Shown: positions 8,777 through 18,441, counted from the stretch's first letter. The stretch: DNA of 64,000 nt from Photobacterium gaetbulicola Gung47 (GCA_000940995.1 CP005974.1:1860001-1924000); one strand, 5' to 3'. The notes: a model not told the origin generated them from the sequence alone. Made by a program: numbers and translations.

Positions 8777-9073
8777 ATGGCGCTCACAAAAGCCGATTTG
8801 GCTGAGAACCTGTTTGAAAATGTTGGATTGAGCAAACGGGACGCCAAGGATACGGTGGAAGTCTTCTTTGAGGAAATCAGAAAAGCGCTTGAAAGTGGTG
8901 AACAGGTAAAGCTATCAGGTTTTGGTAACTTTGACCTTCGCGACAAGAACGAGCGTCCGGGAAGAAATCCCAAAACGGGTGAAGATATTCCAATTTCTGC
9001 TCGCCGTGTTGTGACTTTCCGTCCAGGTCAGAAACTTAAAGCTCGCGTAGAAAATATCGAAATCGAAAAGTAA
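8777..9073 (+). CDS. ihfA: Integration host factor alpha subunit
   Basis: 98 residues starting MALTKADLAENLFENVGLSK, the standard IHF-alpha N-terminus. The open frame extends upstream to 8639 but that part is non-conserved, and GAGGG is well placed before this ATG. It contains the HU/IHF signature GFGNFDLRDKNERPGRNPKTGEDIPI, with the Pro-bearing beta arm that intercalates in DNA (RNPKTG). IHF-alpha pairs with IhfB (not in the window) to bend DNA in transcription, replication and recombination. A terminator follows at 9100-9136. Confidence 0.97.
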   Translation: MALTKADLAENLFENVGLSKRDAKDTVEVFFEEIRKALESGEQVKLSGFGNFDLRDKNERPGRNPKTGEDIPISARRVVTFRPGQKLKARVENIEIEK

Positions 9074-9099
9074 TTGCGAACTTATTGACGAAAACAGAG

Positions 9100-9136
9100 C
9101 CCGGGTAAGGTGTGTAGAACTTACCCGGGTTTTTTA
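9100..9136 (+). terminator. ihfA terminator
   Basis: CCCGGGTAAG (9100-9109) pairs with CTTACCCGGG (9120-9129), followed by TTTTTTATT. A strong intrinsic terminator 27 bases after ihfA. Confidence 0.93.
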
Positions 9137-9289
9137 TTATTACTCAGCTGACTTACCAGCGAAGATACGGTGCTCATGTGTTACAATTTGCACGGGTAAT
9201 GTTAAATTTATGTTTTAATGAGGTTTCTGCAGCGGTAGAATGAACCTGTTCCATTAGCTCGGGATTAGCTAATAACATGGAGGTAGGTA

Positions 9290-10342
9290 ATGGGAATGCT
9301 ACAGCGAGTAAAAGAAGGGAAGTTTCTTGAAGCAACACTGGACATGGCCTTGCCCGAAGAGCAGGGACATTGGCTGACAGAGTCCGGCATGGAATGTGAG
9401 TTGCTAGGAAGAGGCCTTTTATCGTTCTCACCTGCTTTTAGTTCGTCTCAGGACGAACAGCCAAAAGACATCGTCCTTTCCTCGGGGGTGCATGGGGACG
9501 AAACTAGCCCAATTGAGTTGTTACAACGATTGGTTGAGCAAATTTTGTCTGGCGAAATTAAACCTGCTCATCGGCTATTGGTGATCATTGGCCATCCTGA
9601 AGCGATTAATCGGCACCGCCGTTTTGTCGATGAAAATATGAACCGGCTGTTCAAGGCCGAAAACCCTGCAACCAATCCTGATTGTATCCGAGCTAACACG
9701 CTTCAATCCGCAGTGAAGTCTTTTTTCCAGCAAGGTGAAAAGCATCAACAGTCTCGCTGGCACCTCGATTTACACTGCGCAATTCGAGATTCTGAGCACT
9801 ACACATTTGCGGTTAGCCCTTTCTCCAGTCACCAAACCCGGCAACGCGATCTGTTTGCCTTTTTACAGCGCAGTGACATTGAAGCGGCACTATTGTCAAA
9901 CTCTCCGTCGCCAACCTTTAGTTGGTATAGCGCAGAGTTTTTTGGCGCACAGGCCCTAACGTTGGAGTTGGGCAAGGTCGCCCCTTTTGGTCAAAATGAT
10001 CTGCAGCGTTTGTCTTCGTTTTACCAAGCCATCGTGGATCTGGTTACACACTTATCGCCGAACTATCAATGGCAGCAAGATAAACTTACTGTATATAAAG
10101 TGACGCGAACATTAATAAAACAGAGCGAACACTTCATGCTGAATTTCCCGGATGACCAAGCCAATTTTACTATGTACCCTCAGGGGACTTTGCTGGGACG
10201 TGATAGGGATCTTGAGTACTACGTATTGGAAGAAGGTGAAGCAGTGGTCTTTCCTAACGCCAATGTGGCAATAGGGCAGCGAGCTTGTTTGTTGGTGCAG
10301 CAGGCTAAGGTCTTGGTAGGTGAGCAAATTGTAGCTCAGTAG
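9290..10342 (+). CDS. astE: Succinylglutamate desuccinylase
   Basis: Zinc amidohydrolase that performs the last step of the arginine succinyltransferase pathway, N-succinylglutamate to glutamate plus succinate, in the cytoplasm. 350 residues, normal for the AstE/aspartoacylase family. The zinc-binding signature GVHGDE (H68, E71) is followed by the HRRFVDENMNRLF arginine-rich substrate loop and a distal LDLHCAIR (third zinc ligand, around residue 160). AGGTAGG precedes the ATG. It stands alone, without other ast genes, between ihfA and btuC. Confidence 0.92.
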   Translation: MGMLQRVKEGKFLEATLDMALPEEQGHWLTESGMECELLGRGLLSFSPAFSSSQDEQPKDIVLSSGVHGDETSPIELLQRLVEQILSGEIKPAHRLLVIIGHPEAINRHRRFVDENMNRLFKAENPATNPDCIRANTLQSAVKSFFQQGEKHQQSRWHLDLHCAIRDSEHYTFAVSPFSSHQTRQRDLFAFLQRSDIEAALLSNSPSPTFSWYSAEFFGAQALTLELGKVAPFGQNDLQRLSSFYQAIVDLVTHLSPNYQWQQDKLTVYKVTRTLIKQSEHFMLNFPDDQANFTMYPQGTLLGRDRDLEYYVLEEGEAVVFPNANVAIGQRACLLVQQAKVLVGEQIVAQ

Positions 10343-10464
10343 CTGGCTGTGAATGTGCGATTTAGGGTTGTTTTTGTCATATTTATCATGAAGCTAAAAA
10401 GCTGGCTTTCTATTTTATGGCTGAAAGAGTAAGGTTAGTCGTTCCTCTTTACCGTGATAATAAG

Positions 10465-11457
10465 ATGCAACTACAAACGTTAATACGCCGTCGACAGCTT
10501 AGATGGCGTACAGGATTTATTACCTCAGCCTTGTTGCTGGTGTTCGTCTGTTTTCTCTCTCTTGCTGTAGGTGAAATCTTCATATGGCCGTGGTCTGCTC
10601 AACCGGGTCTTGAGCAACAATTGTTGCTGCAGCTAAGGATGCCCCGGTTGCTGGCCGCTGTCGCGGTTGGTGCTTCGCTGGCAGCATCAGGTGCCGTTTT
10701 GCAAGTCTTGCTGGGGAACCCATTGGCAGAGCCGGGTGTGTTGGGGATATCCGGGGGGGCTAGCCTGGCCCTGGTTATTTTGCTCTTTGCGCTCCCCTTT
10801 GTGCCAACCCCTATTGTAATGATGGCCGCGGCGATGGCTGGTGCATTCTTGTTTACCCTTATTCTTGTTGGATTATCTCGACGAAAGCGGGTTTCTACCG
10901 CTCGTTTGTTACTGATCGGGGTTGCTTTGGGGATCTTGTCCGGTGCCGTAGTGACTTGGGCGTTTTATTTCAGTGATGACTTGAATCTTCGCATGCTGAT
11001 GTATTGGTTGATGGGAAGTGTGGCCGGGGTTAGCTGGCAGCAGCTGACATTGCTGTTGTTTGTCTTGCCGGTATTGCTCTGGCTATGCCTCCAGGGGCGC
11101 AAGCTGGATTTACTGATGCTAGGCGAACACCAGGCCCAGCAACTAGGGTTGGATGTAGCGGCCAGCCGCTGGCGGTTAATACTCGTGGTATCGCTGTTGG
11201 TGGGAGCCTCGGTAGCCTTAGCCGGTGTGATTGGGTTTATCGGTCTTGTGGTACCGCATCTACTGCGTTTGGCGCTGGGTACCGAAAATCGCTACTTGCT
11301 CCCTCTATCGGCACTTTGCGGTGCCTTATTGCTAGCTTTGGCCGACACGCTAGCAAGAATCATGCTGCCTGCGGCCGAATTACCGGTTGGTGTGGTGATC
11401 ACCAGCTTGGGTGCACCGGTATTTATTTGGATGCTGTTGCGTTCACAAATCGATTAA
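10465..11457 (+). CDS. btuC: Vitamin B12 ABC transporter permease BtuC
   Basis: Inner-membrane permease of the BtuCD-F cobalamin importer (FecCD family). From the ATG at 10465 it is 330 residues, near the E. coli 326; an in-frame ATG at 10417 would add 16 residues with no better ribosome binding site. It has about ten hydrophobic segments and the family motifs LRMPRLLAAVAVGASLAASGAVLQ, NPLAEPGVLGISGGA, and GFIGLVVPHLLR (the cytoplasmic loop that contacts BtuD). It ends 11 bases before btuD. BtuF and the BtuB receptor are not in the window, and I see no cobalamin riboswitch upstream. Confidence 0.93.
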   Translation: MQLQTLIRRRQLRWRTGFITSALLLVFVCFLSLAVGEIFIWPWSAQPGLEQQLLLQLRMPRLLAAVAVGASLAASGAVLQVLLGNPLAEPGVLGISGGASLALVILLFALPFVPTPIVMMAAAMAGAFLFTLILVGLSRRKRVSTARLLLIGVALGILSGAVVTWAFYFSDDLNLRMLMYWLMGSVAGVSWQQLTLLLFVLPVLLWLCLQGRKLDLLMLGEHQAQQLGLDVAASRWRLILVVSLLVGASVALAGVIGFIGLVVPHLLRLALGTENRYLLPLSALCGALLLALADTLARIMLPAAELPVGVVITSLGAPVFIWMLLRSQID

Positions 11458-11468
11458 GGAGGTTGTGA

Positions 11469-12257
11469 ATGGAGACGTTACGAGAATCACAACCTGTGAT
11501 CCTTTCAGCGCAAAACTTGGCAATGCCCCCCCGACTATTACCGGTTTCATTTTCGGTTCGGCGCGGCGAAATTGTTCACCTCATTGGTCCCAATGGCAGC
11601 GGGAAGAGTACGGCGATATCTATGTTGTCTGGACTGGTCGAAGCCCAGGGCGAGATAAAGTTGTCTGGTGACGATATTGCGAACTTAGATCTACCTCGGC
11701 TCGCTCAGATGCGTTGTTACCTTGCGCAACAGGACAAGCCGGCGTTTGCTGTCGGGGTATACCATTATTTGTCACTAGCTCTGTCGCCGCTAGGTGAGCT
11801 GGACGCAGACCGAGTTCAAGCCGCGTTAGACGAGATTTGCGGAGCGTTGAAAATTGCCGATAAGCTCAACCGAAATATACAGCAGTTGTCCGGGGGAGAG
11901 TGGCAGCGCGTGAGGTTAGCGGCGGCCTGTCTTCAGGTATGGCCGAGATTGAATCCTGAGGCCCAATTACTATTATTGGATGAACCGGCCTCGGCATTGG
12001 ATATCGGCCAGGAAGCCATTATGTATCAACTCATCCGTCGTTTGGCGAGTCAGGGGGTCGCGGTAGTGATGGCCAATCATGATCTGAACCGCACACTGAG
12101 AGAGGCAGACAAGGTGATTCTACTGAATAATGGTTCTTGTGTGGCGAAAGGCCGGCCGTACGAGGTCATGACCGTCGACACTTTGGAAACTGTCTTTTCC
12201 ACTCAAGTTCAGCGTATTGAGCACGAAGGCAAATCTTGCTTATTATTTACAGATTAA
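11469..12257 (+). CDS. btuD: Vitamin B12 ABC transporter ATP-binding protein BtuD
   Basis: 262 residues (E. coli 249). Walker A GPNGSGKST (40-48), Q-loop in YLAQQ, signature LSGGEWQRVRLA (about 139-150), Walker B LLLLDEPASALD (about 166-177) and H-loop in MANHDLN are all intact. It energises cobalamin import through BtuC. AAGGAGG lies immediately upstream and the btuC stop is 11 bases away, so the two form an operon. The E. coli btuE gene normally found between them is absent. Confidence 0.93.
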   Translation: METLRESQPVILSAQNLAMPPRLLPVSFSVRRGEIVHLIGPNGSGKSTAISMLSGLVEAQGEIKLSGDDIANLDLPRLAQMRCYLAQQDKPAFAVGVYHYLSLALSPLGELDADRVQAALDEICGALKIADKLNRNIQQLSGGEWQRVRLAAACLQVWPRLNPEAQLLLLDEPASALDIGQEAIMYQLIRRLASQGVAVVMANHDLNRTLREADKVILLNNGSCVAKGRPYEVMTVDTLETVFSTQVQRIEHEGKSCLLFTD

Positions 12258-12338
12258 AGTGAAGGCCGACACCCGAATTATTGGTTCCGACCCTAGCCGC
12301 TCGGTGCTTTCGGGTAAGTAATAGACCAAGGAGAACGA

Positions 12339-14150
12339 ATGAATATTCCGAGCTGGGATTTAACGATTGCCTACCAAGGTTTAAATGATCCAAAAATAGA
12401 GCAAGATCTGGCAGCGGTTGAAGCGTTGTTCCCTGAGCTGGCAAAATTAGACGCAACCTCCTTGGCGGGGGTGGCTGCCGCACTTACCAAGCAGCAGACC
12501 GAACGTGTCAAAGTGATGACGCTCGGGACGTATGTCAACTGCATCTTATCGGTCGATGCTGCCGATGAACAAGCGAAAAAATTGCTCGGTAAGGTGAATG
12601 TGCTGCAGTCCCAGCTTGATCAGGCCATGACCCCGTTTATGCAAGCCACTGTTAACCTTAGCCTTGAAGACTTCGACGCATTGCTTGAAATGGGGGAGGG
12701 GGAAGAAGGGCTATCTTCATGGCGTTTTCTGCTTGAGCGCGAGCGCTTGCTTAAACCCCAGCAGTTAACAGTGGCGGAAGAGCAACTGCTCACCGCACTG
12801 GATGTCGATGGCAAGCTGGCCTGGGGGCGGTTGTACGATAATATCACCGGTAGTATGAAGGTCACCTTGCAACTGCCTGACGGGCAACAGGAGAGAATGG
12901 GGTTGTCTCAGGCAGCCAGTCTACTCTATGGGGGGGATAGCATGCGCAGAGAACCTGCCTGGCGCGCCATCTCTGAAGCGATGACTACCCATCAGGAAAG
13001 CTTTGCTGCCATCTTGAATGCGCTGTCCGGTGCGCGTCTGACGGAATACCAAAAGCGCAGTCATACCCAGCCGGTGCATTATCTTGATCTTAGCCTGCAT
13101 ACCAGCCGAATCGAAAAAGCGACCCTCGATGCCATGATGGCGGTCGCCAGAGGCAACCGTCATATTGGCCAAAAAGCGGGGCTACTGATGGCGCGACTGT
13201 TTGGTACCGATAAGCTTAAACCCTGGGATGAAATGGCGTCTATGCCCGCTTTGTCTGGTGGAGACGCCAGTACGTACAGTTTCGCGCAAGGCATTGCTAT
13301 CATCCGCGAAGCTTTTGCCGGTGTCGATCCTGAAATGGCTGAGTTTGTCGATATGATGGTAGAAAAGCAGTTGATCGATGCAGCCCCGCAGCCGAATAAA
13401 CGCTTGGGTGCCTACTGCACAAAGTTTGCCGATAGCAGGCTGCCACTGGTATTCATGACTTGGGGCGGCAGTATGTCGGATGTATTGACATTAGCCCATG
13501 AACTTGGCCATGCTTTCCATAACTGGGTCATGCAAGATATGCCATTGGTTCAAACCCGTTACCCGATGACGTTGGCGGAAACCGCGTCTATTTTTGCCGA
13601 AAATGTAGTGCGTGATGCATTGATGGAAAAAGCCAGCAATGAGCAAGAAAAGTTATTGATGCTGTGGGAGGAAGCGCAGTCAGCCCTGGCACTGATAGTC
13701 AATATCCCGGTGCGCTATGAGTTTGAAAAAGCGTTTTACGAACAGCGCCAAGGCGGGGAGTTTACCCCTGAACAGCTTAAGACACTGATGTCGGAAACCT
13801 GGCAGGAGTGGTACGGCGAGGCCATGGACGAAACGAACGAGATGTTCTGGGCCAGCAAGCTTCACTTTAGCATCGCGGAAATCAGTTTCTATAACTACCC
13901 GTACTTGTTTGGCTATCTATTCAGCAAGGGGGTGTACGCCCAGCGTGAGGCGAAAGGCGACAGCTTTTATGCGGACTATAAAGCCTTGCTTCGTGATACG
14001 GGTTCGATGACAGCAGAAGAGGTGGTTGCAAAACACCTGGGTATGGATATACGCCAGTCGGAGTTCTGGCAGCAGAGCGTCGATATGGTCGCCAAGCAAA
14101 TTGAGGAGTTTGAGTTGGTGCTCGGCAAGTTTAATGGCTTCCGTCACTGA
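12339..14150 (+). CDS. M3-family oligoendopeptidase (PepF-like)
   Basis: 603 residues. Zinc metallopeptidase of family M3 (PepF/oligoendopeptidase F group), with HELGHAFHNW at H387-H391 (catalytic E388) and the downstream ETASIFAENV third-ligand helix. No signal peptide is visible, so it is probably cytoplasmic and degrades oligopeptides. AAGGAG precedes the ATG. It sits 81 bases after btuD and ends at a bidirectional terminator. Assignment to the family is firm; substrate range is not readable from the sequence. Confidence 0.9.
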   Translation: MNIPSWDLTIAYQGLNDPKIEQDLAAVEALFPELAKLDATSLAGVAAALTKQQTERVKVMTLGTYVNCILSVDAADEQAKKLLGKVNVLQSQLDQAMTPFMQATVNLSLEDFDALLEMGEGEEGLSSWRFLLERERLLKPQQLTVAEEQLLTALDVDGKLAWGRLYDNITGSMKVTLQLPDGQQERMGLSQAASLLYGGDSMRREPAWRAISEAMTTHQESFAAILNALSGARLTEYQKRSHTQPVHYLDLSLHTSRIEKATLDAMMAVARGNRHIGQKAGLLMARLFGTDKLKPWDEMASMPALSGGDASTYSFAQGIAIIREAFAGVDPEMAEFVDMMVEKQLIDAAPQPNKRLGAYCTKFADSRLPLVFMTWGGSMSDVLTLAHELGHAFHNWVMQDMPLVQTRYPMTLAETASIFAENVVRDALMEKASNEQEKLLMLWEEAQSALALIVNIPVRYEFEKAFYEQRQGGEFTPEQLKTLMSETWQEWYGEAMDETNEMFWASKLHFSIAEISFYNYPYLFGYLFSKGVYAQREAKGDSFYADYKALLRDTGSMTAEEVVAKHLGMDIRQSEFWQQSVDMVAKQIEEFELVLGKFNGFRH

Positions 14151-14181
14151 TTAGAACCATATATTTTGCGCGGAACCAAGC

Positions 14182-14225
14182 TAAAAAAACGGCCTGTAGG
14201 TAGTGATACCACAGGCCGTTGCTTT
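14182..14225 (-). terminator. Bidirectional terminator between pepF-like gene and the OMP gene
   Basis: AACGGCCTGT and ACAGGCCGTT (14189-14220) form a 10-bp stem. The minus strand continues into a seven-T run, ideal for the leftward OMP gene. The plus strand continues TGCTTT, weaker. It lies between two convergent genes. Confidence 0.85.
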
Positions 14226-14282
14226 AACCTAGCGAAAGCGAATGTAAATATTTTAATTCAGCAAGAGTGTCTAGCTAGACAC

Positions 14283-14909
14283 TTAGAAGCTGTAGCGCGC
14301 ACCCAGCTGGAAGTTGGTTTCAGCGAATGCATCGTAGTCATTGCGAGACAGGTTCGCTTCAAGGCTAACATGCTCGGTCATTTGCACGTTGTTGCCTAGG
14401 CGAAGCTCGTACATAGTGTCGTCGTAAGCGGCAAAGCGAACAGCAGGCTCAACCGTCCAGCGCTCCATAACCTGGTAGCGGGCACCGAGTTCACCGGTAA
14501 AGCCTGAATTTTCTAAACCGGCTTTAATGCTCTGCCCCATAAAACTAGCGTCGATCTCGTAACGAGATTTTGCAAAACCAGCAAGCCCGTATACCGTAAA
14601 GTCATCACTAACAGGCATGAAGTAGCCAAGGCCCAGTAGGCCATTTGACAAAGTCATGTCGTCTGCCCCTACTGCATCACCACGCATTTCGACGAAGAAG
14701 TTATCGGTGAAGTTCCAGCTACCGCGCAGGTAAAGGCCAGCGCCGCCGTCTGTCGTTGAAAAAGGACCAGAGATTAGATCTTCACTGAATTTACTGATTT
14801 GCAGACCACCAGAAATGTAGTCGAAGTTCTGGGTCATCGGTTGTTGAGCGTTGGCAGCGAAAGAGGCACCGACAAGTGCAGCCAAAGGAAGTAGCATTAA
14901 CTTTTTCAT
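14283..14909 (-). CDS. Outer membrane beta-barrel protein
   Basis: 208 residues with a signal peptide ending ANAQQ and a mature part of alternating amphipathic strands (for example GAGLYLRGSWNFTDNFFVEMRGD and VSLEANLSRNDYDAFAETNFQLGARYSF). It ends in an aromatic residue (YSF), the signal for the BAM machinery. Size and pattern fit a small eight-stranded OmpA/OmpW-like porin-family protein; no periplasmic peptidoglycan-binding domain is present. AGGAAAATC precedes the ATG. The function is unknown. Confidence 0.85.
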   Translation of the reverse strand: MKKLMLLPLAALVGASFAANAQQPMTQNFDYISGGLQISKFSEDLISGPFSTTDGGAGLYLRGSWNFTDNFFVEMRGDAVGADDMTLSNGLLGLGYFMPVSDDFTVYGLAGFAKSRYEIDASFMGQSIKAGLENSGFTGELGARYQVMERWTVEPAVRFAAYDDTMYELRLGNNVQMTEHVSLEANLSRNDYDAFAETNFQLGARYSF

Positions 14910-15308
14910 GATTTTCCTAATTATGTTATCGAGGCTTAGAGCCTGTTATCTGGTGAGCTAGGCTTTACCTGCTCACTCATTGTTGCGGTGAATGCTACCT
15001 CTCAATAAAACATCGTTCAATAGCAAAATTGTGATCCATACATTTTGATACATTGGCTGACACTGTCGTTACTGACGGGCCTTACCTATCGAGGAGGTAA
15101 CTATAGCGGGAGGAAATTGCAGCTTAGTGCCGATGGAATGGGGCGAGTGAATAGGTTTGGGATCAAAGCATTATATCGTAACCGTTCATGAATTTTTGGT
15201 ACTTTACTTCCAGAAAATAATGACTCTCCTCGTCAATTAATGCCTCTCAATCATTATTGAGAGGCATTGATAAATATATAAATAAAAAATAAGGAGAGGG
15301 AGAGCATC
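14910..15308. other. Intergenic region between divergent OMP and DUF1800 genes
   Basis: Non-coding, about 400 bases. The left part should hold the OMP promoter. The right part holds a perfect 12-bp inverted repeat (15239-15268) and an AT-rich stretch before a strong GGAGAGGGAGAG ribosome binding site. No other gene is seen. Confidence 0.5.
15239..15268. repeat. Perfect inverted repeat upstream of the DUF1800 gene
   Basis: AATGCCTCTCAA (15239-15250), a 6-nt spacer, TTGAGAGGCATT (15257-15268). It lies 40 bases before the gene start and is not followed by a T-run, so an operator or a leader hairpin is more likely than a terminator. Confidence 0.6.
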
Positions 15309-16832
15309 GTGGCAAGCTCAATCTATCAACCGGAACAGGCGGCAAAATTCCTGTACCGGGCAACATTTGGTCCCAAATCGGGGGACGTTGATGACTTTTT
15401 GCAAATGGGCGTTGAGGCGTGGCTCGATGATCAGTTCACTCGAAACTGGCGTCTGCACCGGCCTTTGGCCGAGCGTTATGCCAATGCGAGCGGTGATACG
15501 CTAAACGAAAATGCCCGATTGAGTGCGTGGTGGAATCGTAGCTTGAACGCGGGTGATCAGCTAAGGCAGCGTGTGGCGTATGCATTAAGCCAAATTTTTG
15601 TGGTATCAAACAGCGGTGGCCCTAATGCGGAAGGGTTGGCTGAATACTATGATGTATTGCTAAAACATGCCTTTGGAAATTTCCGTGACTTGCTTGAAGC
15701 CGTCACGCTAAGCCCAGCAATGGGGAAATATCTGACGTTGGAAGGCAGCCGCAAAGCTAACCTGGACAATAATACTTTTCCAGATGAAAACTATGCCCGT
15801 GAAGTGATGCAGCTCTTTAGTTTGGGGTTGTGGCAGCTGCAAAATAACGGCATGCCAAAGCTCGATAGCCAGGGAAACAAAGAACCGACGTATACCCAGC
15901 AGGATGTCGAGGAACTGGCAAGGGTGCTGACAGGTTGGCGCCGCGATACTTATCTCAAACCTATGTATGCCGATGACAGGCGCCATGACTTTGGTGAGAA
16001 GCGGGTGCTGGGCCAGATTTTCCCTGAGGGGCAGTCACCCGAGCAAGACTTATCACAAGCGATGGATCTGCTGTTCAATCATCGCAATACCCCGATGTTC
16101 ATTTCTATTTTGTTAATTAAACGATTGACCGTCAGTAACCCTCGTCGTTCCTATATTCAGCGCGTAGCCGATGTATTTAAGGATAATGGCCAAGGCATTC
16201 GGGGTGACATGGTTGCCGTGATCAAAGCCATTTTGCTGGATCAAGATGTGATTGATGGCAAAGCGATGGCCGATCATCAGGCCCACGGCAGCAATGGGCG
16301 TAACTTCGGCAAAGTGAAAGAGCCCATTATCGCAATGGCCAACCTATGTCGTGCTTTTAATGTGAAAAGCAATGATCCCGATCGCTGGTGGGATTTCGCT
16401 GCCACCCAGAACAATTATGGTCAGGCACCATTGCGTGCTCCGAGTGTCTTCAATTTCTATGAGCCTGACTATGCGCCGAAGGGGGAAATTACAGACAAGC
16501 AGCTGACTGCACCTGAGTTTGCCATTTTGTCGATGGATAGTATGCGCCGGATTTCCAACCGGATGTGGACCATGATTTTGGCTCACGACAGTACTGACGT
16601 AAAACATTGGTCTTGGAACCGTAGACAGTTCGAAAATAGGGTAAACAAGCCTGATGAGTATATTGAGCTGCTAAATGAACGCTTTTTTGCTGGTTTGATG
16701 TCAACAGAGCTGGCAGGTTTTATTCGCCAGATGCTTGATGAGCTAACTGCAGATAACCGCAATGACGATCGTAAAATCAACGATACGTTGTTTGCCATCC
16801 AATGTTCACCTGAATTTCGCTGCCAGGAGTAA
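15309..16832 (+). CDS. DUF1800 family protein, copy 1
   Basis: 507 residues from a GTG start with a strong purine-rich ribosome binding site. Family features: QAAKFLYRATFGPKSGDV at the N-terminus, LRQRVAYALSQIFVVS, FPDENYAREVMQLFSLGLW, and VLTGWRRD. No signal peptide is apparent. DUF1800 proteins have no established biochemical role; they are usually encoded next to a DUF1501 protein, as here, with the stop three bases before the next ATG. The gene is paralogous to 18442-19986, very similar over its whole length. Confidence 0.9.
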   Translation: MASSIYQPEQAAKFLYRATFGPKSGDVDDFLQMGVEAWLDDQFTRNWRLHRPLAERYANASGDTLNENARLSAWWNRSLNAGDQLRQRVAYALSQIFVVSNSGGPNAEGLAEYYDVLLKHAFGNFRDLLEAVTLSPAMGKYLTLEGSRKANLDNNTFPDENYAREVMQLFSLGLWQLQNNGMPKLDSQGNKEPTYTQQDVEELARVLTGWRRDTYLKPMYADDRRHDFGEKRVLGQIFPEGQSPEQDLSQAMDLLFNHRNTPMFISILLIKRLTVSNPRRSYIQRVADVFKDNGQGIRGDMVAVIKAILLDQDVIDGKAMADHQAHGSNGRNFGKVKEPIIAMANLCRAFNVKSNDPDRWWDFAATQNNYGQAPLRAPSVFNFYEPDYAPKGEITDKQLTAPEFAILSMDSMRRISNRMWTMILAHDSTDVKHWSWNRRQFENRVNKPDEYIELLNERFFAGLMSTELAGFIRQMLDELTADNRNDDRKINDTLFAIQCSPEFRCQE

Positions 16833-16835
16833 ATC

Positions 16836-18146
16836 ATGAAATTATCACGACGTCATTTCTTGAAAGGAACGGCAGCGCTTGGTGCCACTTCTGTTGCTCC
16901 TGCTTTAACGGGGCTCAACATGGCCCATGCCAATCAAGATGATTACAAAGCACTGGTTTGTATCTTCCTGTTTGGCGGAAACGATGCCTATAACATGGTG
17001 ATCCCAACCGATGACGATGCTTATCAGAAGTACGAGCAGGCGAGGCGCAACTTGGCGATAGCGCAAAGTGATCTGGTGCCGTTGAATATCGCGAGCGATA
17101 ACGGTGTGAAGCTGGGTCTGCACCCGTCGATGGCAAGCTTGAAGTCGGCTTTCGCTGAGGATAGCGCGACAGTGATCGTTAACTCTGGCCAGTTGGTTGA
17201 GCCGATTATTGGCGCGAACACCCCAAATAGCCGGGTGCCTGATTTTTTGATGGCCCATAACCTGCAACAGACGATGTGGCAGTCGGGTGCCGAAAACATG
17301 AATGACAAGTTGGGTTGGGCGGGACGAATGGTTCAGGATATGAACCTGTCGGGCAGTCTGTCTCCCTTAATGTCATTGAACGGTGAGCAGAAGTGGTTGC
17401 GCAATAACCATGTTGAACCTCTGGTGATGACAAGCGAAGGGGCCGGCGACTATACCGGCTTGAACAATAGTGATCGTCTCGGTGCCATGAGGCGCCATTT
17501 CGATGAAAAGTACGCCAACCTGTTTGCCGATAATTATTCGACGGCAATGGCAAGTCGTTATTATGAAAATGATGCATTGGAAGAGGTTTTGACATCAGTC
17601 GGCGATTTGGATGGGTTCCCGCAAACTGGTTTGGGTGACATGTTGCATACGACTGCCAAGTTAATCAAGGTGCGAAACGCGGCCTCGTTGCAGCATAATC
17701 GTCAGATTTTCTTTGTGGGTTTGGGAGGCTTTGATACCCACAAAGATCAGGCTGGTACTCATGCGGCACTGCTTGGTCAGGTGTCGGATGCGCTGGCGGC
17801 TTTTTATCAGGAGATGAAAGCGCAGGGACTTTCCGACAAGGTTACAGCCTTTACCATGTCGGACTTTGGTCGCCGTATTATGGCCAATGATTCAGGTACT
17901 GACCATGGGTGGGCTGGGCACCAGATAGTCGTGGGCGGCGCAGTTAAAGGTGGTAGAGCCTATGGTAACTGGCCGGATCTAACCCCAGGCAGCGAATATG
18001 ATTATAACAATGGTCGCCTCATTCCAGAAATCGCCGCTGATCAGGTCAATGCGACCCTTGCCAACTGGTTTGATTATCAGGGAGATTTAGAAACGTTATT
18101 TCCGTCGTTGAAGATGTTCCCCCAAAATACCTTAGATTTTATTTAA
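16836..18146 (+). CDS. DUF1501 family protein with Tat signal, copy 1
   Basis: 436 residues. The N-terminus SRRHFLKGTAALGATSVAPAL is a twin-arginine signal, so the protein is probably exported folded to the periplasm. DUF1501 belongs to the alkaline phosphatase/sulfatase-like fold. Visible conserved stretches are FLFGGNDAYNMVIP, PDFLMAHNLQQTMWQSG, FFVGLGGFDTHKDQ, FTMSDFGRRI and GTDHGWAGHQ, in which Asp/His residues could bind metal. The CAGGAG ribosome binding site overlaps the end of the DUF1800 gene, so the two are probably translationally coupled. The enzyme activity is not known. Confidence 0.9.
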   Translation: MKLSRRHFLKGTAALGATSVAPALTGLNMAHANQDDYKALVCIFLFGGNDAYNMVIPTDDDAYQKYEQARRNLAIAQSDLVPLNIASDNGVKLGLHPSMASLKSAFAEDSATVIVNSGQLVEPIIGANTPNSRVPDFLMAHNLQQTMWQSGAENMNDKLGWAGRMVQDMNLSGSLSPLMSLNGEQKWLRNNHVEPLVMTSEGAGDYTGLNNSDRLGAMRRHFDEKYANLFADNYSTAMASRYYENDALEEVLTSVGDLDGFPQTGLGDMLHTTAKLIKVRNAASLQHNRQIFFVGLGGFDTHKDQAGTHAALLGQVSDALAAFYQEMKAQGLSDKVTAFTMSDFGRRIMANDSGTDHGWAGHQIVVGGAVKGGRAYGNWPDLTPGSEYDYNNGRLIPEIAADQVNATLANWFDYQGDLETLFPSLKMFPQNTLDFI

Positions 18147-18171
18147 GTTGTTGAGTCTGTAGTAATGATAC

Positions 18172-18198
18172 AAAGAGCTAGCACCTTGCTGGCTCTTT
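18172..18198 (+). terminator. Terminator after DUF1501 copy 1
   Basis: AAAGAGCTAGC and GCTGGCTCTTT form an 11-bp stem with one mismatch around ACCTT, followed by TT. Each duplicated pair therefore has its own terminator. Confidence 0.8.
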
Positions 18199-18441
18199 TT
18201 ATATGCCTTTATATTTATAACAGCAAAATTTAATATTTTTTATCATGGCAATATCAAGGAAGTGTTAATTTCTTAAACGGCAAATTGTAAAAAAATCTTA
18301 TCTGTTATTTTCTTCCCATTTTGTTTATCCGTAAAAAAAATTGACGAAAAATAAACATTATTTGTAATCACAGCAAATATTATTCTTCCGTTTGTTGCTT
18401 TATGAATAAAGAAAGCAGAATTAACCTTGAAAGGAAGAGCA

